The notes beneath the pieces are model-generated. The model saw only the letters and a program-made list of their open reading frames with translations. It was not told where the DNA came from and did no database searches. Below, piece after piece: positions 1 through 6,400 of a stretch of DNA of 7,991 nucleotides. Every line of letters begins with the position of its first letter. Positions within the stretch are counted from its first letter, which is position 1. A program made the position numbers and the translations under genes. Source of the DNA: Bacteroidales bacterium (GTDB lineage Bacteria > Bacteroidota > Bacteroidia > Bacteroidales > UBA12481); the NCBI GenBank assembly GCA_021160155.1, contig JAGHDB010000031.1, forward strand, positions 1-7,991. Direction: 5' to 3'.

Positions 1-1
1 A

Positions 2-88
2 CCTGCGAGAATGGAAATCCGGCAAGATAATAACACTCTGGTGATCAGTGATTTAGTTGGGTCTGCCACATTAACCCTGCAGTATTAA
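2..88 (+). CDS. Possible C-terminal end of a convergent gene (5' end outside window)
   Basis: This frame is open from the left edge and ends at TAA 86-88, giving 28 residues before the stop. The visible tail reads as alternating hydrophobic and polar residues (for example NTLVISDLVGSATLTLQY), which looks like beta-strand protein and not like a random frame. The other two plus frames close within about 45 bases. Its stop overlaps the stop of the minus-strand TPR/barrel gene, the two sharing the self-complementary TTAA at 85-88, so the genes would be convergent with no intergenic space. No family can be recognised from so short a piece. The minus strand is also open across this stretch, so the assignment is tentative. 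Confidence 0.4.
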   Translation, partial: PARMEIRQDNNTLVISDLVGSATLTLQY

Positions 89-2415
89 AGCTTATTGAAA
101 AGATAAATCAATTCTATGGTCAGGGTTACATTACGGCGCACCTGATTTGTTTTATACTCTTCAAATGTCAACCCGGTATATATTTGACCAATCCATTGAG
201 GAGCAAAGTGATAACGAGCAGCCAACAGTACATTATAAGCATTCAGTATCTGACCGGGTAAATAAGTCGGGTCATTGATATAATAAACCGGGTTATTCGG
301 ATAAATACCGGTACCCACAGCCAGTTGCACCCAATTATCAGCCCCACCCTGAAAATATTTCCTCAGAGAAAGTGAATATCCCTGTGCAATCTTCCCTTGT
401 GACGGGGCGAAGTTGACGGTGAAGGTAGCCATATAGGACTGGAAAAAATGAGAAATTCCGGCATCAAACATCACCACATGAGTCGTATCAAACTGGTCTC
501 TGAAAAACATATAATTCAGCCCTCCCGAAAGTTCCCACCCCGCAGCAACTTCATTATAAAGATGTGCTCCGAAACGGTGCCTGGCAAATACCTGCGAAGG
601 GGAGAAACCGTAATTGAAATGAAAATATCTTTTTTGCTTCGGAAAAACCGGGTAGGCATCCACCTCAAACTGAACACCGGGACCCTGGACAATTCTGGCC
701 GTATCATTGCCGACAAAACCTATATGCGCAGAACCGATATAAGTACCCGAATCATTTGAATGATAGTACCTCATGGTATACATTTGCCAGGTTCTTTTAA
801 ATGGCAGTTTATACTGGTTAAAGGTGTATGCTCCCGAGATTCCGGTGACAGGCAACGGTCCTTTCAGTGCATAGTAGGCATCTCTGATTCGTTTATCAGA
901 AGGATTTGATTTAAGCAAGTTATTCAGTTCACTGTTAGCCAGGTCAAGATTACCGGTTGCCTGGTAAATAATCGCTTTCTTATACAGTAGTTCGGGATCA
1001 CCCGGAAACAGAGTCAATCCATAACTTACCATATCCATCGCTTCGTTATAGCGTTTGCTCCATGTGTACACATCCGCCATAGAAGCTATTAATTCATAAC
1101 TATCGAAAGATTCTTTAAACAGACTTTTATAGATAGATATAGCCTCATCATAATGATGCTGCCAGGCAAGGATACTGCCCTTTAAAAACAAAGCATCATA
1201 AAAAGTGGGTTCTACGGATAAAACTCTTTCAATTAACCCCAAAGCCCGCGGGTAATTCTTGTCAACAGTCGCAAACTGACGTGCCTCCTGAATCAGACTG
1301 TCTGCTTTCATAGCTCTGAATAAAGAATCCGCTATTTCCCGGTTACGCCGTATTTTAACTTCTCTGGATGAAGAATTCATTAACAAAGTATACGCATTGA
1401 ACAATTCAGCAGAATACTTGCCTTTAATAATCTGATTATATAAAATCCTTTTCGCCTGTACATAATCCCCTTTAAGTGCGTAAACTTCAGACATTTTAAC
1501 CAGGTATAACTCATCATCCGGAAAGAGTTTTCTGCCGACCTTACAATAATCAATGGCCTGATCATAATTCCTCGCCCACTTTTCTATATCAATCCAGGCA
1601 TTAATTACATCTTTATTACGGGTGCCGATGGCATCCAAACGATTCAACTCCCGTCTTGCATGAACAAAATCATTTCCCCATGCATAGGTATAAGCATTCA
1701 ATAAAATAGCCGGAATATAATTGGGACGTTGTTGCAGAATCTGACGGGTAAGGTTACGGGTCGTACCATACTGCTCGTTGAGCGCATTGCGACGGGCATA
1801 TTTCATCAGAGTATCCACATTAACCACCTCATAAGTATTAGAGAATGCTCCGCTTGTGGAGACAGGCTGATAGGGTATCCCGTCACGAATTTGTTGGTAA
1901 AGTTTCCTTGCCGCCTCATTAGTCGGATCCTGATGAAGAACCATAAAAATACTTTTCTTGGCAGTCAGCAGATCCCCGGTTTGCATGCTGGCTTTTGCAT
2001 ATTTCAGCCATATCTCTTTGTCATAAGGATAGTACACCAGAGCTGACTCACAAACATTCATAGCAGCTGCCGGGTGGCCCGACCATATCTCCACATCGGC
2101 CAATGACAACATAGCCGCTTTATTGACATTGTCATAATCAAACACCTGATAATAAACCCTGCGAGCTTCTTCATAGTTGCCTGTCCAGGCATAAGTATTC
2201 CCCAAAAGCAGCCTGGCATCCACATACCCGGGCTTATCCCGTAAAACTCTCTTGCATAACAATCTGGTATCCTCATATTTCCCACCCTTGGCCAGATCAT
2301 AAGCAGCCCTTACAGCAAGGTCATAGTCAAAATGAGCAGTAGTATCCTGTTGTGCAGGCAGAGGAGGAACAAAGATATGAAGCAGTATAACACCTATTGC
2401 AAATAGCCTGAGCAT
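85..2415 (-). CDS. Exported TPR-repeat protein with C-terminal YaiO-like outer-membrane beta-barrel
   Basis: This is a 776-residue envelope protein. Residues 1-21 form a signal peptide (short basic start MLR, hydrophobic core, probable cleavage LPA|QQD) with no lipobox cysteine. Residues 35-517 are tetratricopeptide-like helical pairs arranged as three homologous modules (35-177, 202-345, 373-517) with recurring W-G-N-Y-x-x-A type motifs such as YAWTGNYEEAR. Residues about 518-776 are rich in aromatic, alternating strands (WQMYTMRYY, YFHFNYGF, LNYMFF, LTIELIYLF), matching the YaiO family of outer-membrane barrels, whose role is not established. The TPRs should lie in the periplasm. The plan resembles exopolysaccharide exporters such as PgaA and BcsC (periplasmic TPRs plus barrel), which is an analogy and not proof of function. 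The ATG at 2415 is chosen because the signal peptide starts there; it lies 10 bases after the response regulator stop, so the genes are probably one operon. No Shine-Dalgarno sequence is visible. Family assignment is confident, function is not. Confidence 0.93.
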   Translation of the reverse strand: MLRLFAIGVILLHIFVPPLPAQQDTTAHFDYDLAVRAAYDLAKGGKYEDTRLLCKRVLRDKPGYVDARLLLGNTYAWTGNYEEARRVYYQVFDYDNVNKAAMLSLADVEIWSGHPAAAMNVCESALVYYPYDKEIWLKYAKASMQTGDLLTAKKSIFMVLHQDPTNEAARKLYQQIRDGIPYQPVSTSGAFSNTYEVVNVDTLMKYARRNALNEQYGTTRNLTRQILQQRPNYIPAILLNAYTYAWGNDFVHARRELNRLDAIGTRNKDVINAWIDIEKWARNYDQAIDYCKVGRKLFPDDELYLVKMSEVYALKGDYVQAKRILYNQIIKGKYSAELFNAYTLLMNSSSREVKIRRNREIADSLFRAMKADSLIQEARQFATVDKNYPRALGLIERVLSVEPTFYDALFLKGSILAWQHHYDEAISIYKSLFKESFDSYELIASMADVYTWSKRYNEAMDMVSYGLTLFPGDPELLYKKAIIYQATGNLDLANSELNNLLKSNPSDKRIRDAYYALKGPLPVTGISGAYTFNQYKLPFKRTWQMYTMRYYHSNDSGTYIGSAHIGFVGNDTARIVQGPGVQFEVDAYPVFPKQKRYFHFNYGFSPSQVFARHRFGAHLYNEVAAGWELSGGLNYMFFRDQFDTTHVVMFDAGISHFFQSYMATFTVNFAPSQGKIAQGYSLSLRKYFQGGADNWVQLAVGTGIYPNNPVYYINDPTYLPGQILNAYNVLLAARYHFAPQWIGQIYTGLTFEEYKTNQVRRNVTLTIELIYLFNKL
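88..864 (-). other. YaiO-like outer-membrane beta-barrel domain (residues 518-776)
   Basis: The domain has about 259 residues with many short amphipathic strands, aromatic girdle residues (W, Y, F) and polar turns such as DSGT, DQFDTT and TNQVRR. I estimate 10 to 12 strands by eye. The last strand ends in LIYLFNKL, so the final aromatic residue sits four positions from the C-terminus instead of being the last residue as in classical Bam substrates. The boundary with TPR module C is approximate. Confidence 0.75.
865..1299 (-). repeat. TPR module C (residues 373-517)
   Basis: Third block. Its landmarks are RQFATVDKNYPRALGLIERV, GSILAWQHHYDEAI, MADVYTWSKRYNEAM, then LFPGDPELLYKKAIIYQATG. It runs directly into the barrel with ALKGPLPVTG. 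The linker before it (residues 346-372) is basic and contains RRNREIADSLFRAMKADS. Confidence 0.75.
1381..1812 (-). repeat. TPR module B (residues 202-345)
   Basis: Second block. Its landmarks match module A: RRNALNEQYGTTRNLTRQIL, AYTYAWGNDFVHAR, WIDIEKWARNYDQA, then LFPDDELYLVKMSEVYALKG. It is preceded by a non-TPR linker (residues 178-201, containing VSTSGAFSNTYE) that separates it from module A. Confidence 0.75.
1885..2313 (-). repeat. TPR module A (residues 35-177)
   Basis: First of three homologous blocks in the TPR/barrel protein. Landmarks in order: LAKGGKYEDTRLLCKRVL, NTYAWTGNYEEAR, LADVEIWSGH, then YYPYDKEIWLKYAKASMQTG. The same landmarks recur in the same order and spacing in modules B and C. 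The block holds roughly four helical pairs. Confidence 0.75.
2353..2415 (-). other. Sec signal peptide of the TPR/barrel protein
   Basis: Residues 1-21 have a basic N-end (R3), a hydrophobic core (FAIGVILLHIFV) and a small-residue cleavage site, LPA before QQD. No cysteine follows the site, so this is a type I signal peptide and not a lipoprotein signal. It agrees with insertion of the C-terminal barrel into the outer membrane from the periplasm. Confidence 0.85.
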
Positions 2416-2425
2416 ATCAACCGGT

Positions 2426-2797
2426 TTATCGCTTTATGAGTTGTTTTCTGACCCGGATAAAAAGTTCATTCGGACTAAAAGGTTTAGTCAGATAATCATC
2501 TGCTCCTAGCTCAAAAGCCTGCAGAACAGTATCTTCATTACCAACCTTGGAGAGTACAATGATTGGGGTTTTCATCTGATATTCAACCCGGATCAGGTTG
2601 ATCAGTTCCAGGCCACTCATAAATGGCATCAGGAGATCTGTGATAATCAAATCTATAGTAGCGCCCTGTTGTTGGATCAACTTACTGGCTTCCTGGCCAT
2701 CTTTAGCCTGGATCACTTCATGACCCTCATTTTTCATCCGGTGTTCTACCGTTTTGAGCATCATAAAGTCATCTTCAACAACTAAAATCCGTGCCAT
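2426..2797 (-). CDS. Single-domain response regulator (receiver only)
   Basis: This 123-residue protein consists only of a receiver (REC) domain. Every key residue is visible: the acidic metal-binding group E8-D9-D10, the phospho-acceptor D54 (in IITDLLMP), the switch residue S83 (in IIVLSK), the aromatic Y102 (in ADDYLTKPF) and the invariant K105 followed by P106. It ends at R123 just after the last helix, with no room for a DNA-binding or enzymatic output domain, so it probably acts by protein-protein contact or as a phosphate shuttle in a phosphorelay. It starts 17 bases after the HPt gene's stop and ends 10 bases before the TPR/barrel start, strongly suggesting co-transcription. No Shine-Dalgarno sequence is present; the leader is A-rich (AAAAACAAATATT before ATG), as is common in Bacteroidetes. 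Its partner kinase is not in the window. Confidence 0.96.
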   Translation of the reverse strand: MARILVVEDDFMMLKTVEHRMKNEGHEVIQAKDGQEASKLIQQQGATIDLIITDLLMPFMSGLELINLIRVEYQMKTPIIVLSKVGNEDTVLQAFELGADDYLTKPFSPNELFIRVRKQLIKR

Positions 2798-2814
2798 AAT
2801 ATTTGTTTTTCAGA

Positions 2815-3165
2815 TTATATATCAAAATCCTCTTTTAATTGGGCAATCACTATTTCAACCTTCTCACGGATAAATCCTACCAAAACCGGGATTTTATCCG
2901 GATCTTTTCTGTTTTCCGCCAGAATTTCGAGGTTATTGGCTTCATTAATTGCTGATTTTAAACCAATAAGGTTCATATTTGGTGTAAATTTATGGATCAC
3001 TTCACGAAGCATTGCCCAGTCTTTATTTTTCACTAAGGTATCCATTTGTTCCAAAACCTGAGGTGAATTAGCCACGAAATAATTAATCATTTCCAGCATG
3101 AATGTATTGTCTCCTGCTGCCAACTCTTTAAGGTAATCAAGATTATAGAGCTTTGCGGCTGACAT
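2815..3165 (-). CDS. Histidine phosphotransfer (HPt) domain protein
   Basis: This 116-residue cytoplasmic protein is the size of a stand-alone HPt four-helix bundle. H58, in the motif VIHKFTPNMNLIGL, is the expected phospho-accepting histidine; K59, F60 and G68 match the conserved positions of the active-site helix. The glycine usually found four residues after the histidine in proteobacterial HPt domains (HxLKG) is a proline here (P62), a form I recall from Bacteroidetes HPt proteins. The family carries phosphoryl groups between receiver domains, typically from a hybrid kinase to a response regulator. The receiver gene follows after 17 bases and is the obvious partner candidate. The gene begins 54 bases after the large LTD gene's stop, with a possible promoter in that gap, so this is probably the first gene of the HPt-receiver-TPR/barrel operon. 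Confidence 0.92.
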   Translation of the reverse strand: MSAAKLYNLDYLKELAAGDNTFMLEMINYFVANSPQVLEQMDTLVKNKDWAMLREVIHKFTPNMNLIGLKSAINEANNLEILAENRKDPDKIPVLVGFIREKVEIVIAQLKEDFDI

Positions 3166-3182
3166 TGACGATCAGTTTATTA

Positions 3183-3190
3183 CAAATGTA
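3183..3190 (-). promoter_or_regulatory. Candidate -7 promoter box TACATTTG before the HPt gene
   Basis: Read on the minus strand, this is an exact match to the Bacteroidetes -7 consensus TAnnTTTG, 17 bases before the HPt ATG. I see no convincing -33 box (TTTG or TTG) at the usual distance; the nearest TTTG, in AATTTTGG, is only about 11 bases upstream. If it is used, the untranslated leader would be very short, about 10 bases. The rest of the gap (3166-3219) is AT-rich and contains no clear terminator hairpin, so read-through from the LTD gene is also possible. Confidence 0.35.
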
Positions 3191-3219
3191 AAAATTGTGT
3201 CCAAAATTCGTTGTAAATG

Positions 3220-3489
3220 TTAATCATTTATCATAACTCGTTGAAAATGGACAGACTGGTCAGTAACAACAATAACGAATACCAGACCGGGTTTTTGATC
3301 TCCCCCGGAGATCGGATCCCAGAACAACCTCAAACGATTTCCGGAAGCAGGTTTAGTTATCAACCATTTTACTATAACTCTACCCTGCAGATCCCTTATT
3401 TCTACCTGTTTGAGATGCTCCCGGCCCGGATCAATCAGAATGGTTAAATGTTCTTTTACCGGATTGGGATAAACCGAAATATCCACGTT
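3220..3489 (-). other. T9SS type A C-terminal sorting domain
   Basis: Residues about 1490-1578. It has the three usual landmarks in order: ISVYPNPVKEHLTI, then VEIRDLQGRVI, then KPGLVFVIVVTD with the final strand HFQRVMI. This matches the Por secretion-tail family that directs proteins through the type IX system of Bacteroidetes, where the tail is usually removed and the cargo anchored to surface lipopolysaccharide or released. The chain ends IND instead of the basic residues often seen, a minor deviation. Confidence 0.92.
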
Positions 3490-6400
3490 CGTTCGCACAG
3501 GATCATCTATCCCAGAAGCCTCATTATTAGAGGAATCCGGAGTTGGATTATTAAAAATCATCCACGAAGGAGCTCCATCCTGCACCCGTCCATAAGAAAG
3601 ATCCGAGGTAATGGCCGGATAGGTCACCGAATCCAGGATAACGATTTCACCCTGAACATGTTGCGAAAGGGCAACAAATTCACCCGTTCCGGCCAGCTGG
3701 AAATCCACATGCCGTATTCCGTCATGAATCTTTGTGGTAGGATAAAAGACCATAAAACCTTTTGGACCAATAGTAGTAGAATCCGGGTGGGTTTCGGGGA
3801 TTTGCCATAATACCAGGTTATTCCGGTGATCAGACAGGTAAAGCCCTCCCACATCAATTGGCTGATCAGTTGAATTATATAGTTCAAGCCAGTCGTCATA
3901 CTCATTGATATTATTTAAATACGTACTTGAATTCCTAGCCATTAACTCGTTAATATAGAGACCATTTATTTTACTTCTCGGCACCCGGTTAGGAGCATTG
4001 GGAGTAGGTGAACCAAAGATCTCAAAATCCTGACCTCCATCCGGAGTACGTCCATAAGAAAGATCGGTGGTTATTGGCGGATAAGTTAGTGAATCCATCA
4101 CCGTAAAGGATTGATCATTGAATTTGGATAATCCTATCCAACTTCCATCCCCCGGTATCAAAAATGAGGCATGATGCAGCCCTCTTTCGGGATGCTCGTC
4201 CAACCAGAAAACAAAATATCCACCTGGGGCAATCAGCATACTGTCAGGACCGGAAGCAGGGATTTCAAACCTTCCCGGATTATCCGCATATTTACTCAGA
4301 AAGAGTCCGGATAAATCCACCAAATGGTAGGAAGCATTATACAACTCAACCCAATCCACATAATTACCGTATTCATCCGGGTAAGTAGTTCCATTCCTCG
4401 CCAGAACTTCGTTAATCACGATACCTTCCTGTGGTGCTGTCAAATTAGGATGACCGGGAGTACCATTAATATAATGACTGCTTCTCCAGGAGGTTCCTGA
4501 TCCGTTGTCCCGTTCAGGATTGATTAACTCCAGTGAAGGTCCGCCACCCGCCGGCCATGAGGGCCAATACCCACCTGCCTGGTAATTCACCTGATCCAGG
4601 ATAATTCCCGTGCCTGTAGTAATCTCAACCGTTCCACCGGCATCCGGTAAAGATCCGCCACTATCCCATTGATACACCGGAAATCCCTGATTCTGAAAAA
4701 TAATGGCATCCTTTGCAATAATAATATAGGATAATGGTAGTAATTCAGTTCCTGCAGGGAAAGTAAAGCTTACCGATCCGGTTACGCTATAATTTCCAAT
4801 ATCAATAGTAGCTACAGACGGATTATAGAGTTCAACAAATTCATAATCCGCGAAGATGTCTTTTGGATGATAATGAATCTCACTAATAATCAAATTATTG
4901 ATCGAACCATAATTATAATGGTATGCACCCATATCTACTCTTGAACCGTCAGGATCCGGAAGATGGGCAGGATCTCCCTGATTGATGGCAGGCGATGCAG
5001 GTTGCAGCGTAAAATCCCCATTCACCGGATCCGTAAATTGCGGATCCCCGAATAAATTACCGGTCCCGGCAGGAAGTTGCGCATCAGAAAGAGAATAAGA
5101 AACCGTCAGAGTTGATCCGTCTCCCTGGTAGAAGTCATTGGCTACTGAAGAAGATAGAATGGAGTTAGACAGACTGAGAGAAGCATAACCTATTGAAGGA
5201 TTATTGGAATAAGCCTGTAAGGCATAATTATTCCTGTAAAATGTCGACTGGTCAATCGTGACATTAGATGCTTCCTTGGCAGCTATTCCTTTAGCGCATT
5301 GATATACCACCAGATGATCAGCTATCAGGCTGGACCCCAAAACACTGACACCCTTATCCCCGGTGCCGGTGATTGTGAGCCATGAAGCGTTCACAAGAGT
5401 TTCAGGGAGCATATCCACCGCATCGTCAGTCACAAACCCGATGAGCGAATGGGTAATCCGGGCCGTAGAACCGTCAGACCCCTGGGCCTTGTATATATAG
5501 AATCCGTCATGTTCTTTGTCACCTGAGGTGGTTTGCGCTTCATTAGGAATAAACAGTATGGCCGAATTATCAAGACTAACATTTCCGTCATAAGATTCAA
5601 TACCGGCGTCACACCTGGAGATTATCGTACCATCGAATTTTAGTACAGCATGTTGTCCATACACGGCTTTGCCGGAGTTATCTAAAAAGAAACAATTATT
5701 AAGTGTAATTTGCGCACCGCTTGAACTGATCACAGCTTGCGATTCAGAGTGTCCCAGATTAACGGACTTATCCCCTGCCCCACCCACGAAGAAGCAATTA
5801 TTAAATTCTGATGCGCCTGCATATGATCCGAATTGAATACCTCCCCATTGAGAATCCCAGGAAAGCGGCATAAAAATAATCGGGTTTCCGGGTGTTCCCA
5901 TGGCTTTAATGGCTCCCAGTACCTCAATGTTCGCATCTTCTGCAATCAGCACGCGGGTTCCCGGCATTATGGTGATTGTTCTCCCTATGCTAATTTCAAA
6001 ATCCCGGTCAATAATCACATCTTTTTCTCCGGTCCATATTTCATCATACTCAATAGGATCAAAATTACATTTCATTGGCCTGAAGGAGGTGATTTTTACC
6101 CGGAGGGAATCATCCCATTGAGGAAGATTAAGCACAAAATCACCGTTTCCACTTACTTTGGTGGAAATACTGCCTACTCCCCTGACCAGGGCTACCTGAT
6201 TGTGATCTAAAGCAGCTCCATCAGCCTGCAAAGAGACGGTTTCGTTCACCGCATCCGGATTGATTTGCTCACCGGCTTTTAATCTGACTACAACCGGAAG
6301 ATAATCACCTGCTTTCATTTGCCGCATACTGATCATGTGGGTGGCACCTACTGCGTTAGGAGCACCCGGGCTCGGGCTGCTGAAATCCAAAATATTGGAA

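Noticed and set aside
1..84. Minus-strand open frame downstream of the TPR/barrel stop, with a possible GTG start
   Set aside because: The peptide has a poor look (two cysteines in a short basic stretch), no ATG start in frame, and the plus-strand alternative reads more like protein. It cannot be excluded without the neighbouring sequence.
448..759. Plus-strand frame opposite the barrel domain
   Set aside because: It lies wholly inside a well-supported gene on the other strand, and its peptide is basic, low in acidic residues and unlike a folded protein.
2419..2426. Palindrome AACCGGTT at the junction of the response regulator stop and the TPR gene start
   Set aside because: It is only 8 bases, overlaps a stop codon and has no second copy nearby; I cannot support a regulatory role.
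3182..3198. Imperfect dyad acaaat / aattgt before the HPt gene as an operator or terminator
   Set aside because: The arms are short, AT-rich and contain a mismatch; this is expected by chance in an AT-rich gap.
5833..6210. Plus-strand frame of 125 codons opposite beta-helix II and the linker
   Set aside because: It is antisense to a convincing domain sequence, rich in His, Arg and Ser, and matches no pattern I know.
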